From the NCBI RefSeq assembly GCF_024809855.1, contig NZ_JANUEM010000003.1, positions 372,001 through 436,000 on the forward strand: 64,000 nt of DNA, read 5' to 3'. Shown here one piece after another: positions 34,294 through 42,909 of the stretch. Under the pieces are notes generated by a model. It was not told the origin of the DNA and searched no databases. It was given only the letters and a program-made list of their open reading frames with translations. How positions within the stretch are numbered: position 1 is the stretch's first letter; the number at the start of each line of letters is the position of its first letter. Position numbers and translations under genes: made by a program. This DNA is from Rheinheimera pacifica (GTDB lineage Bacteria; Pseudomonadota; Gammaproteobacteria; Enterobacterales; Alteromonadaceae).

Positions 34294-34318
34294 GGGCTGT
34301 AGTAAACTGCAGCCCCTT
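34294..34318 (+). terminator. weak terminator or attenuator between dnaK and dnaJ
   Basis: GGGCTGTAG / CTGCAGCCC stem-loop followed by only three T, so likely partial termination or mRNA-end protection that lowers dnaJ relative to dnaK, as seen for this operon in other bacteria. Confidence 0.5.
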
Positions 34319-34343
34319 TAACATGAGAAGTTAGCACTAAGCT

Positions 34344-35474
34344 ATGTCGAAGCGTGACTATTATGAAGTACTAGGTGTCGCTAAAGGCGCCGACGATAAA
34401 GACATCAAAAAGGCTTACAAACGCCTCGCTATGAAATTTCACCCTGACAGAACTCAGGGTGATAAAGCCATGGAAGAGAAGTTTAAAGAAGTCCAGGAAG
34501 CCTATGAGGTGTTGTCGGATGAGCAAAAACGCGCAGCCTATGACCGTTATGGCCATGCCGGGGTAGATCCAAACCGCGGTGGCGCTGGTGCAGGCAATGC
34601 TGATTTTGGCGATATTTTTGGTGATGTATTCGGTGATATCTTCGGTGGCGGTGGCCGTCGTGGGCAGTCACGGGCGCAGCGCGGCTCAGATTTACGTTAC
34701 AATCTGGAGCTGAGCTTAGAAGAAGCGGTACGCGGCAAATCTGTTGATATTAAAGTACCAACGATGGTGGGCTGTGACAGCTGCGATGGCTCGGGTGCTA
34801 AAAAAGGCACTTCAGCGAAAAGCTGTCCAACCTGTCATGGTGCCGGCCAGGTAACTATGCGCCAGGGCTTTTTTGCCGTACAGCAAACCTGCCCAACCTG
34901 TAATGGCCGTGGCAAAATTATTCCTGACCCATGCACTAAGTGCCATGGTGAAGGCCGTATAGAGAAAACCAAAACGCTGTCGGTGAAAATTCCGGCGGGT
35001 GTCGACACCGGCGATCGTATCCGTTTAACCGGCGAAGGTGAAGCGGGCATGCATGGCGCCCCGGCAGGCGATCTTTATGTGCAGGTGCATGTAAAAGAGC
35101 ACCCGATTTTCGTGCGCGATGGCAATAACCTGTACTGCGATGTGCCTCTGAGTTTCACTATTGCTGCACTGGGTGGCGAAATTGATGTGCCGACCCTGGA
35201 TGGCCGCGTAAAGCTGAAAATACCGGCTGAAACGCAAACCGAAAAAATGTTCCGCCTGCGTGGTAAAGGTGTGCAGTCGGTGCGCGGTGGCGGTGTGGGT
35301 GATCTGGTGTGTAAAGTTGTAATTGAAACACCGGTGAACTTAAGCGAAAAGCAAAAAGATTTACTGCGCCAGCTGGATGACAGTATGGCGGGGGATGGTG
35401 AAGCCAAACACCGGCCGAAATCGAAGGGCTTCTTTGATGGCGTGAAGAAGTTCTTTGACGATTTAACCAGTTAA
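34344..35474 (+). CDS. dnaJ: Chaperone protein DnaJ (Hsp40)
   Basis: Co-chaperone delivering clients to DnaK. 376 residues with all type I domains: J domain with HPD (residues about 33-35), Gly/Phe region ([16 protein letters not shown]), four CxxCxGxG zinc repeats ([32 protein letters not shown]) and the C-terminal client-binding region. Second gene of the dnaK heat-shock unit. Confidence 0.98.
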   Translation: MSKRDYYEVLGVAKGADDKDIKKAYKRLAMKFHPDRTQGDKAMEEKFKEVQEAYEVLSDEQKRAAYDRYGHAGVDPNRGGAGAGNADFGDIFGDVFGDIFGGGGRRGQSRAQRGSDLRYNLELSLEEAVRGKSVDIKVPTMVGCDSCDGSGAKKGTSAKSCPTCHGAGQVTMRQGFFAVQQTCPTCNGRGKIIPDPCTKCHGEGRIEKTKTLSVKIPAGVDTGDRIRLTGEGEAGMHGAPAGDLYVQVHVKEHPIFVRDGNNLYCDVPLSFTIAALGGEIDVPTLDGRVKLKIPAETQTEKMFRLRGKGVQSVRGGGVGDLVCKVVIETPVNLSEKQKDLLRQLDDSMAGDGEAKHRPKSKGFFDGVKKFFDDLTS

Positions 35475-35483
35475 GCTGTAATG

Positions 35484-35507
35484 AAAAACCACCTTCGGGT
35501 GGTTTTT
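35484..35507 (+). terminator. Rho-independent terminator of dnaK-dnaJ
   Basis: AAAAACCACC-TTCG-GGTGGTTTTTT: stable stem with a UUCG tetraloop and T-run, 10 bp past the dnaJ stop. Confidence 0.93.
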
Positions 35508-35582
35508 TATTGCCCAGCAGATACAATAACAGCATGTTACGCAGTGTCGGCTGCGATCAAAGTGTCAAATAAGGATATGCTC

Positions 35583-36383
35583 ATGTTGAAAAAGTTATTA
35601 CTGCTAACCACCTGTTCTTTACTGATTGTTGCCTGTGCACAGTCGCCAACCGGCCGCCGTCAGGTCATGCTGTTTAATTCAGCTGAACTGGATAAGATGG
35701 GCGCACAAACCTTTGAAACGATGAAAGCTGAAACACCTATTTCCAAAGACCGGCGTACCAATGAGTATGTACAATGCGTTGCAGGCGCTTTGCTTAAGGT
35801 GACACCTCAGGAGTTTATGGGCAACACCTGGGAAATAGTGGTTTTCGATTCTGAGCAGGTAAATGCTTTTGCGTTGCCCGGCGGCAAGATAGGTGTGTAT
35901 ACCGGCCTGCTAAAAGTAGCTGAAAACCAGAACCAGCTGGCAGCGGTTATCGGCCATGAAATCGCACACGTAATGGCTGGCCACAGCAACGAACGCTTGT
36001 CTACTAATCAGTTTATTCAAACGGCTATGACACTGGGTGATGCCGCTATGAAAGCTTATAATGTGCAGTATCAGCAGCAACTGATGACGGCTTTTGGCTT
36101 AGGGGCGCAGGTGGGTGTAGCGCTGCCATTTAGCCGGGCACATGAAAGTGAGGCCGATATTATAGGGCTGGATTTAATGGCAAAGGCGGGTTTTGAGCCG
36201 CGTCAGTCGGTTAACTTATGGCAGAATATGGCAGCGCAGGGCGGTAGCGGTACCCCACAAATTCTGTCTACCCACCCGTTGCCTGAGACACGGATTAAAG
36301 ATTTACGCGAAAAAATGCCAACGGCAATGCAAACCTATAATGAACGCAAAGCCAGCGGTGCTTTGCCCAACTGTAAAGCCTGA
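35583..36383 (+). CDS. M48 family metallopeptidase, lipoprotein (LoiP/YggG-like)
   Basis: 266-residue predicted outer-membrane-anchored zinc protease. Lipoprotein signal MLKKLLLLTTCSLLIVAC with Cys at about residue 18. The HEIAH zinc motif lies in VIGHEIAHVMAGHSNER and the third ligand in HESEADIIGLDLM; STHPLPETRI is a further family signature. I start at the ATG at 35583, which is better spaced from AAGGA than the ATG two codons upstream. Comparable proteins (LoiP, BepA) act in outer membrane quality control and are often envelope-stress controlled; monocistronic here. Confidence 0.88.
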   Translation: MLKKLLLLTTCSLLIVACAQSPTGRRQVMLFNSAELDKMGAQTFETMKAETPISKDRRTNEYVQCVAGALLKVTPQEFMGNTWEIVVFDSEQVNAFALPGGKIGVYTGLLKVAENQNQLAAVIGHEIAHVMAGHSNERLSTNQFIQTAMTLGDAAMKAYNVQYQQQLMTAFGLGAQVGVALPFSRAHESEADIIGLDLMAKAGFEPRQSVNLWQNMAAQGGSGTPQILSTHPLPETRIKDLREKMPTAMQTYNERKASGALPNCKA

Positions 36384-36531
36384 TATTAGCGTCAGCTTGC
36401 TTTACAATTTATGCTGCCGCGATGTTGGGTTTCAGAATTTTATGATGCCTGATATGAAGTTATATTGTTGGATTTGATCTTGCATGTAACTGGCATTACA
36501 CTTTATGCAGTTTGCTTTATGGAATGTAGCT

Positions 36532-37134
36532 ATGGAACCTGTTAATGACAAGGAAATGAAGGCAACGCAGTCTGGCCGCAGAAAATTTTTAATGCGCGCA
36601 GGTCTGGGTAGCTTGCCGGTGTTGCTGACACTTAAGAGTAAATCCGCCTGGGGTACCAGCACACTTAACTGTTCGTTAAGCGAAAATGCATCGCAGATGC
36701 AGTCAGTACAACCTGATAAGTTTGAACAGTGTAAACAAAGCTATGATTCTCATGGCAGTGCCAAGTTGTATTTTGAAACTAAAAAGCCGGGTATTGGTGG
36801 TGGTAAAGGTGGTTATTTCTATAAGTCTGGCAGCAAATCGTCTAAGAAGTGGCGTGGTATAGAGATAAACCAGAACACCAAGTTTAATACTATTTTTCAG
36901 TATGGCTACAATGGTACGCTACGCGATGCCGTTAACCTTGGTGGTAACAATGCGCTGATCCGTAATATTGCGGCAATTTTCCTGCATGCGCTGTACTATC
37001 AGTTAGAAGGTATCAGCACCAGTATTCCTACGCCTGATGAAATAGTAAATGCTTATCAGGGCGCGGTTACTCAGGCACAAAAAAATCAGCTATCAGCTTT
37101 ATTGGTGTATTACATCGACGGTTACATGGGCTAA
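36532..37134 (+). CDS. Unrecognised exported protein, first gene of the HprK-related cassette
   Basis: About 200 residues; I do not recognise a family. The N-terminus carries a twin-arginine-like signal: GRRKFLMRAGLGSLPVLLTL with an AWG cleavage-like site near residue 41. The mature part has two Cys (LNCSLSE, FEQCKQS), a glycine/lysine-rich GIGGGKGGYFYKSG stretch, and helical segments toward the C-terminus (IRNIAAIFLHALYYQLEG). In-frame ATGs at 36505 and 36556 are alternative starts; none has a clear ribosome site. It ends 4 bp before the next ATG, so the four genes to 39217 look like one transcript. It might be the exported target of the cassette; this is inference from order only. Confidence 0.7.
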   Translation: MEPVNDKEMKATQSGRRKFLMRAGLGSLPVLLTLKSKSAWGTSTLNCSLSENASQMQSVQPDKFEQCKQSYDSHGSAKLYFETKKPGIGGGKGGYFYKSGSKSSKKWRGIEINQNTKFNTIFQYGYNGTLRDAVNLGGNNALIRNIAAIFLHALYYQLEGISTSIPTPDEIVNAYQGAVTQAQKNQLSALLVYYIDGYMG

Positions 37135-37138
37135 CCTG

Positions 37139-37306
37139 ATGGACGTAGCTCTGAGTTATGCTGCCTGGCTATCTCAGCAAACCACAGATAACAGCACACT
37201 GCAGGCAACATTTAATGATGCCAGCAGTGTGCTGTTTTCAACCTTCGATCATGAAACTCATCTGAGCGGCGCAGAGGCTGAGATAACAGAGCCTGACGTT
37301 GACTGA
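37139..37306 (+). CDS. Short PqqD-like peptide (55 residues) of the HprK-related cassette
   Basis: Small frame wedged between the exported protein and the kinase: it starts 4 bp after one stop and overlaps the next start by 8 bp, which argues for a real coupled gene although no ribosome site is obvious. The segment SSVLFSTFDHETHLSGAEAEI resembles the core of PqqD-like proteins of HprK-related-kinase loci (V-x-F-x-x-x-T-x-H-L-L-x-x-x-A). If so it lacks the usual C-terminal helix, since PqqD-like proteins are about 80-100 residues. It could also be a degenerate gene. Confidence 0.55.
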   Translation: MDVALSYAAWLSQQTTDNSTLQATFNDASSVLFSTFDHETHLSGAEAEITEPDVD

Positions 37307-38150
37307 TTTCGCTATTCATACTGCACCTTTTTCCGTACTTGTTACTAACCACAGCAACAAGCTTACTACTGCGCTTGCTGAGTTATATCCTGCGACACTG
37401 ATAACACGGCCTAACCCGCAACTTATTTACGATTTTTGCCTGCAAGTGCAGCGTAAATGGGCGGGCTGGGGCCGGCCGTTTCATGTTTCATCCGGCGATC
37501 AGCACTTCAGAATGACCGACTCAGCCCAACTGGTACCGGTTTTTGAGTGGGGTGTTAATTGGTGCGTGGCGTCTTACCAACATCAGTTTCTGGCTATTCA
37601 TGCGGCAGTGCTTGAACGTGACGGAAAAGCACTCATTATGCCGGCACCGCCAGGTTCAGGTAAAAGCACGCTGTGCGCAGTATTGATGCAGGAAGGCTGG
37701 CGTTTATTGTCTGATGAAATGTGCCTGGTTGATTTAACCAGCGGTGCAATTGTGCCTTATGTCAGGCCGGTTAGCCTGAAGAACCAGTCATTGATGTTAT
37801 TGCAAAGCTGGTATCCGCAGGCACAGATCCGGCAAATTACCAGCGGTACAACTAAAGGCACAGTAGGTTATATGTTGCCATCAACCCAGAGTTGGGCCGG
37901 TATGCAACAAACAGCAACAGCTGCCTGGGTTATTTTCCCGCAGTATAACGCTGCACAGCAGCAGCTAACGCTATCGAAGCTAAGCCAGGCTGATGCCTTT
38001 ATGCATCTTGCCAATAACTCTTTTAACTATGCCGTGTTAGCTGAGCAGGGCTTTAACAGCCTTAGCAGGTTAACACAACAAATTGATGCTTACCGGCTGG
38101 AATATGCCTGCATTGAACAAGCGTTGAGCGGGTTAAATAAGTTATGTTAA
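37299..38150 (+). CDS. HprK-related kinase A
   Basis: 283-residue P-loop protein related to the C-terminal kinase domain of HPr(Ser) kinase. HAAVLERDGKALIMPAPPGS then GKST (Walker A, about residues 117-124), WRLLSDEMCLVDL (Walker B-like), and TSGTTKGTVGYMLP. Start is a TTG at 37299, overlapping the 55-residue frame; the next in-frame ATG would delete about 70 residues. HprK-related kinase A genes are known by name from loci also holding a PqqD-like protein and a nucleotidyltransferase, but their phosphorylation target is unknown. No HPr is encoded nearby, so a PTS role is unlikely. Confidence 0.85.
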   Translation: MTDFAIHTAPFSVLVTNHSNKLTTALAELYPATLITRPNPQLIYDFCLQVQRKWAGWGRPFHVSSGDQHFRMTDSAQLVPVFEWGVNWCVASYQHQFLAIHAAVLERDGKALIMPAPPGSGKSTLCAVLMQEGWRLLSDEMCLVDLTSGAIVPYVRPVSLKNQSLMLLQSWYPQAQIRQITSGTTKGTVGYMLPSTQSWAGMQQTATAAWVIFPQYNAAQQQLTLSKLSQADAFMHLANNSFNYAVLAEQGFNSLSRLTQQIDAYRLEYACIEQALSGLNKLC

Positions 38151-39217
38151 GTTCGCAGTTACTGGCTTTTTTTGCCTCTCCGGCTGAATTTATACAGCGG
38201 GCTACACCGCAGCAATGGACCCTATTTTTGCAGCAAGCCCGCCAGCAAGGCCTTACTGCCCGGTTTTACTATGTGCTACAAACCAAGCAATTACTTGACC
38301 AGGTGCCACAGCAGGTTAAGTTGCATGGTGAATCGGGTGCGCGTTACGCTCAGAAGCAGCAGCACAGCCTGTATTCTGAATTACAGCAACTGGAGCCGTT
38401 GTTTGCTGGCGCCGGTTACCCGTGCTTGTTGTTAAAAGGCGCAGCTTACAGAGCGCAGGCTTTAGCGGTGAGCTTTGGCCGGCTATTTTCCGATATTGAT
38501 ATTCTGGTGCCGGCAAACCAACTACGGCATGTGCGGGACAGGTTGTTTTTTTATGGTTTTCGCGAAGCTGAAATGACCGATTACGACCGTGATTACTACC
38601 TTAACTGGTCGCATCAAAACCCGCCGTTACAGCATTATCAGCGCGGCACAGTGATCGATTTACACCACCATATTTACCCGACAGCATCAGCCAGAAGCAT
38701 AGATATCACGCCGTTGTTCAGCCATGCTGTCAGTATTCCTGGCTCAGCCTTTAAAGTGCCTGCTACCGCGCATTTATTTATTCATGCAGCGGTGCACCTG
38801 TTTTATCAGGAAGAGACACATAAATTAACCAAAGATGTGATTGATTTAAATGATTTACTGCTGGAAGTGCAACACCAGCAGCAACTGGATTTCATGCTTG
38901 AGCAAGCTGCGCTGATGTCGGTGCAATCTGCCGTGAGCAATGCGTGCCGGGTGCTGAGCACACTATTTGCTAATGGTGCTGCGCAGGTTGCTTTGCAAAG
39001 CCCTGCGCTGCCCCGGCCCCAGCCGTTGGTGTGTAATTTGCTACTGACCATGTTGCAGGGCTCAGTGGCCAGCGCCTGGTTTGCCCGTCAGCTCTGGTTT
39101 GTGCGCGGCCACAGCCTGAAAATGCGCTGGCAGGTGCTGGTTTATCATAGTCTGGCTAAACCAGCCAATAGCCTGCAGCGCTGGTTCCGGCGTTTATTGC
39201 CAGGGCATAAATCTTAA
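38144..39217 (+). CDS. Uncharacterised nucleotidyltransferase family protein (NTP_transf_5-like)
   Basis: 357 residues. The block LLLKGAAYRAQ (about residues 94-104) followed by FGRLFSDIDILVPANQL has the LKG-...-R..sDiD-lv pattern of this family, with the Asp pair as predicted metal ligands; VIDLHHHIYP supplies the later acidic residue. It begins 7 bp inside the kinase gene and is the last cassette gene. Its stop overlaps the convergent antiporter stop (TTAA at 39214-39217). The nucleotide acceptor is unknown; in such loci it accompanies the HprK-related kinase. Confidence 0.8.
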   Translation: MLSSQLLAFFASPAEFIQRATPQQWTLFLQQARQQGLTARFYYVLQTKQLLDQVPQQVKLHGESGARYAQKQQHSLYSELQQLEPLFAGAGYPCLLLKGAAYRAQALAVSFGRLFSDIDILVPANQLRHVRDRLFFYGFREAEMTDYDRDYYLNWSHQNPPLQHYQRGTVIDLHHHIYPTASARSIDITPLFSHAVSIPGSAFKVPATAHLFIHAAVHLFYQEETHKLTKDVIDLNDLLLEVQHQQQLDFMLEQAALMSVQSAVSNACRVLSTLFANGAAQVALQSPALPRPQPLVCNLLLTMLQGSVASAWFARQLWFVRGHSLKMRWQVLVYHSLAKPANSLQRWFRRLLPGHKS

Positions 39218-40554
39218 ACCGCAGTAGCCGCCGCTACGCTTGGCTTTGCCGGTTTAAGTAAAATAGTCAATACCGCTACCAGCAGCAATATCAGACAGTA
39301 ATAGCTTTGCGTTACAACCTGCCAGGGCGATATGCCAAAACTGGCCCCCAGCAATAATGCCTGTGCCCCATAAGGCACCAACCCCTGGCTTATACAAGCA
39401 AAAATATCCAGCAGGCTGGCGCTGCGCTTAGGGGTTATCTGATGTTGTTGGGCCAGCGTTTTGCTAATTTCACCGGTTAAAACGATTGCCACGGTATTAT
39501 TGGCAATACACAGGTTACTGCTAAACGCTAATGCTGCAATCGCCAGTTGTTGCGCTTTATTACCTGCCAGTTTAAGGCTGCCAGCGACTTGCTGGATTTT
39601 ACCGGCGATCCACTGTAAGCCACCTTGCTGTTTAATAAACTCACTCAGTGCGCTTACCAGCATGGCCAGCAGGAAAATCTCCTGCACACTGGCAAAACCG
39701 CTGGCGATATCTTTACCGAGGTTGGCCATAGCGTAATCAGCAAAAAAGGCGCCTTGCAGTGCTGCCAGCACAATGCCCAGCAGCAGCACGACAAATACAT
39801 TCAGCCCCATTATTGCCAGCAGCAAAATAGCGGCATATGGCATTACACCGCTCCAGTTTACGGTGTCAATTTGTACCGGTGCTCCGTCTGTAGCCAGCAC
39901 AACATACAGCAGCAACGTTAACACGGCAGCAGGCAGTGCAATTTTAATATTTTCGCGGAATTTATCGGCCATTTTTGCGCCCTGGGTACGGGTAGCTGCA
40001 ATGGTAGTGTCAGAAATAATCGACAGATTATCGCCAAACATGGCGCCGCTAAGTAGTACACCCGCTACTAAGGCCTGATCTAACCCGGCTTGATTGGATA
40101 AACCAACGGCAATAGGGGCCAGCGCACCGATAGTGCCCATGGAAGTACCCATAGCAGTGGATACCAGAGCAGCAATAACAAATAAGCCAGGCAGTAGCCA
40201 GGGCGTGGGTACTAAGCTAAGGCCTGCGTTTACGGCGGCATCTACACCACCGGTTGCTGTGGCAACACTGGCAAAGGCACCTGCCAGCAAATAAATAATA
40301 CACATGGTAATAATATTGCTGTTACCTGCGCCTTTTATCATCACATCTATAGATTGTTGCAGCGGCGCTTTATGCAGCAAAATGGCCAGAATAAGGGCCG
40401 GGATAATAGCAACATGCCCCGGCAACTGGTAAAACGCATAAGCTACACCGGCACTTTGCAGGTAAAGGCCGGTGCCGAGAAACAGCGCGACAAAAAACAG
40501 TAATGGCAGTAGTGAGCGTTTAGCGCCCACTGGTGCCAGCGTAGTGTTGTGCAT
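39214..40554 (-). CDS. nhaC: Na+/H+ antiporter, NhaC family
   Basis: 446-residue inner membrane protein with about 11-12 hydrophobic helices. The family signature is visible: VSTAMGTSMGTIGALAPIA, AGVLLSGAMFGDNLSIISDTT, and the FGISPW near the C-terminus. Should exchange internal Na+ for external H+ (malate/lactate exchange occurs in related proteins). Monocistronic, convergent with the nucleotidyltransferase gene with no room for a terminator between. Confidence 0.88.
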   Translation of the reverse strand: MHNTTLAPVGAKRSLLPLLFFVALFLGTGLYLQSAGVAYAFYQLPGHVAIIPALILAILLHKAPLQQSIDVMIKGAGNSNIITMCIIYLLAGAFASVATATGGVDAAVNAGLSLVPTPWLLPGLFVIAALVSTAMGTSMGTIGALAPIAVGLSNQAGLDQALVAGVLLSGAMFGDNLSIISDTTIAATRTQGAKMADKFRENIKIALPAAVLTLLLYVVLATDGAPVQIDTVNWSGVMPYAAILLLAIMGLNVFVVLLLGIVLAALQGAFFADYAMANLGKDIASGFASVQEIFLLAMLVSALSEFIKQQGGLQWIAGKIQQVAGSLKLAGNKAQQLAIAALAFSSNLCIANNTVAIVLTGEISKTLAQQHQITPKRSASLLDIFACISQGLVPYGAQALLLGASFGISPWQVVTQSYYCLILLLVAVLTILLKPAKPSVAAATAV

Positions 40555-40725
40555 AGGTTATACCTTATAAATACGCAGGCAGTGCTACTGCCTTAATGGT
40601 TGCGCAATATATAGATGGCTAGATGGCCTGTCAAACCGGATCGTTAGATCATACTGGTATATGTAATATGAGTTGATTATGCTGGCAACTTATTTATTAC
40701 TATCTCTTTTTCCGATGGAGTGGAT

Positions 40726-42612
40726 ATGTCGACAAACCGCTTAATCAGCAGCAAACGCTTTCTGCCGTTTTTTCTTACCCAGGCCAGCGGCGCTTTTAAT
40801 GATAATGTGTTTAAAAATGCCTTGATGTTAATGTTGACCTTTACCGCCGCCAGTGCGCTGCCGTGGGATACCAATTTAACCATGAATCTGGCAACGGGGC
40901 TGTTTATTCTGCCGTTTTTGTTGTTTTCTGCTACCGCCGGTGCACTGGCTGATGCAGTATGCAAAACCAAATTGATCCGTGCATTAAAGCTGCTGGAAAT
41001 AGGTCTGATGCTGCTGGCTGCTGTAGCATTTTATTTTCAGCAATACCTGATGTTGCTGGGGTTGCTGTTTTTAATGGGGAGCCAATCGGCGTTCTTTGGC
41101 CCGGTAAAGTACGCCATTTTGCCGCAGTTACTCAGTGACAAAGAGCTGTTAGCCGGTAATGCCTGGGTGGAAATGGGCACCTTTGTCGCTATTTTACTCG
41201 GTACTATTACCGGAGGCTTATTGGTGGGCCTGGCAGATGCACCATTATGGGTTGGTGCGGTGGTGCTGCTGTTTTCGGTATTGGGGTATCTGATGAGTCG
41301 GCGGGTCCCGGCAGTAGGCGAGGTGCATAACGCCGATAAATTTCGTTTTGCACCCTGGCAGCAAACCAAAGCAACTATCAGTATCAGTTATCAGAATCGT
41401 ACTTTATATCTGTCTATTATGGCGATTAGCTGGTTTTGGTTTTTAGGTGCCAGCTATTTAACCCAGTTTCCTAATTTCACTAAAGACACGCTTGGTGGTG
41501 ATAATACCGTAGTTACTGCGCTGTTGGTGGCATTCTCTGTTGGTGTGGGCATTGGTTCTATGTTATGCGAACGTTTATCCGGCGACAGGGTTGAGCTTGG
41601 TCTGGTACCTATTGGCTCTATTGGCTTAACGGTGTTTGGTATCAGTTTGTTTTTTAGTAGCCCGGCCGTTTTACCGCAACTGCTATCGCCAGAACAACTG
41701 TTAAGTTTACCGCAGTTTTTGGCTACAGCGTTTGGCTGGTGGGTACTGATTGATTTAACCTTAATTGGTGTTTTCGGCGGCTTATTTATTGTGCCGCTGT
41801 ATGCATTGCTGCAACAGCGTGCCGAACCGCAACAACGGGCGAGGGTGATAGCTGCCAATAATATTTTTAATGCACTGTTTATGGTGGTTAGCGCCATTGC
41901 CGGTATCGTATTTTTAACCGTACTGGGTATATCTATTCCAGAGTATTTTTTGGTGCTGGCTGTTATGAATGCCGTGGTAGCACTGTATGTTTACAGCACC
42001 GTGCCTGAGTTTGTACTGCGGTTTGTTATTTATCTGCTTAGCCACACCATGTACCGGGTACGCAGCAAAGGGTTGGAGCATATTCCGGATGAAGGTGCGG
42101 CCGTGCTGGTTGCCAACCATGTTAGCTATGTTGATGCTTTGCTGATTGGTGGTGCAGTGCGACGGCCGGTGCGTTTTGTAATGGAAAAAGGTATTTATGA
42201 TTTGCCGGTTGCCAACTGGCTGTTTAAGGCCGCACGTACTATTCCAATTTGCTCAAAGCAAAAAAATGAAACGGTGTATGAAGCCGCGTTTGCAGCCATT
42301 AAGCGTGAGTTGGAAGAGGGGAATCTGGTATGTATTTTCCCGGAGGGGCGTTTAACCAAAAACGGTGAGATAGACAGCTTTCGCCCCGGTATTGAGCGTA
42401 TTTTAGCTGAAACGCCGGTACCGGCGGTGCCAATGGCCTTGCAGGGATTGTGGGGTTCTTTCTTTAGCCATCATGGCAGTGGTGCTTTTAAATTTAAAGG
42501 CCGCTTCTGGTCGAAAGTAACGCTGGCCGCCAGTACCCCGTTACCAGCAGAACACGCTAGTGCGCTTGAGTTGGAGCGGCAGGTACGGCTGTTACGTGGT
42601 GACAGCTTGTAG
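40726..42612 (+). CDS. MFS lysophospholipid transporter / 1-acyl-glycerophosphate acyltransferase fusion (LplT-PlsC-like)
   Basis: 628 residues. Residues about 1-400 form an MFS transporter of the LplT type (FLTQASGAFNDNVFKNALML, MGSQSAFFGPVKYAILPQLL). Residues about 430-625 are a PlsC acyltransferase with NHVSYVDALLIGG (HX4D) and FPEGRLTKNGEI. The combination suggests flipping of lysophospholipid and re-acylation. The third module, an acyl-ACP synthetase (as in Aas fusions), is absent and not next door. Start at the ATG at 40726, six bases after GGAG; a GTG two codons upstream is possible. Confidence 0.9.
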   Translation: MSTNRLISSKRFLPFFLTQASGAFNDNVFKNALMLMLTFTAASALPWDTNLTMNLATGLFILPFLLFSATAGALADAVCKTKLIRALKLLEIGLMLLAAVAFYFQQYLMLLGLLFLMGSQSAFFGPVKYAILPQLLSDKELLAGNAWVEMGTFVAILLGTITGGLLVGLADAPLWVGAVVLLFSVLGYLMSRRVPAVGEVHNADKFRFAPWQQTKATISISYQNRTLYLSIMAISWFWFLGASYLTQFPNFTKDTLGGDNTVVTALLVAFSVGVGIGSMLCERLSGDRVELGLVPIGSIGLTVFGISLFFSSPAVLPQLLSPEQLLSLPQFLATAFGWWVLIDLTLIGVFGGLFIVPLYALLQQRAEPQQRARVIAANNIFNALFMVVSAIAGIVFLTVLGISIPEYFLVLAVMNAVVALYVYSTVPEFVLRFVIYLLSHTMYRVRSKGLEHIPDEGAAVLVANHVSYVDALLIGGAVRRPVRFVMEKGIYDLPVANWLFKAARTIPICSKQKNETVYEAAFAAIKRELEEGNLVCIFPEGRLTKNGEIDSFRPGIERILAETPVPAVPMALQGLWGSFFSHHGSGAFKFKGRFWSKVTLAASTPLPAEHASALELERQVRLLRGDSL

Positions 42613-42633
42613 TTGTTTATGTTGGTTTAATTT

Positions 42634-42673
42634 ACACCTCAGTTGCATGGCTTTAGGCGGCTGAGGTGTGGTT
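42634..42673 (+). terminator. probable terminator after the MFS-PlsC gene
   Basis: ACACCTCAG / CTGAGGTGT, perfect 9-bp stem around an 18-nt loop, followed by GGTTTT. The T-run is short. Confidence 0.55.
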
Positions 42674-42835
42674 TTGGCTTGCTTCGGGCTATTTTCTGCT
42701 GTTTACCGTTGTCTGAATATTATACACATCTGCTTTGCTGCTTCGCCGTGATCATTGATTAACTGCTTGTCCACTGTTAGCTGAACAGAGGTCTGACAAC
42801 TGTTGTCGTTGTTTTGCTTAATTTTGTTTACTTTC

Positions 42836-42850
42836 AGGCACGATACTTGC
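42836..42850 (+). promoter_or_regulatory. sigma-54 promoter of the PEP-CTERM hydrolase gene
   Basis: AGGCACGATACTTGC fits the RpoN consensus TGGCACG-N4-TTGC at all but the first base, with GG at -24 and GC at -12 exactly ten bases apart. Transcription would start near 42862, about 48 nt before the ATG. Known PEP-CTERM genes in other proteobacteria are RpoN-dependent, which supports the call. The activator site was not identified in the 297-bp gap. Confidence 0.75.
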
Positions 42851-42909
42851 GCTGTATAAAATGTAGCCAACCCAGGCTGCTGATAAAAACAAAAAGACAA
42901 GGATAACTA

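Noticed and set aside
34331-34348. TTAGCACTA before dnaJ resembling a CIRCE half-site
   Set aside because: Eight of nine bases match the left half of CIRCE, but after the required 9-nt spacer the sequence is GAAGCGTGA, not GAGTGCTAA. A single half-site is expected by chance.
36491-36508. TGGCATTACACTTTATGC upstream of the HprK-related cassette as a sigma-54 promoter
   Set aside because: GG and GC are 13 bases apart instead of the required 10. The resemblance to the real candidate at 42836 is superficial.
39214-39217. Overlapping stop codons of convergent genes (TTAA) as a sign of misannotation
   Set aside because: Both genes are full length with intact C-termini; a 4-bp convergent overlap sharing the palindrome TTAA is ordinary.
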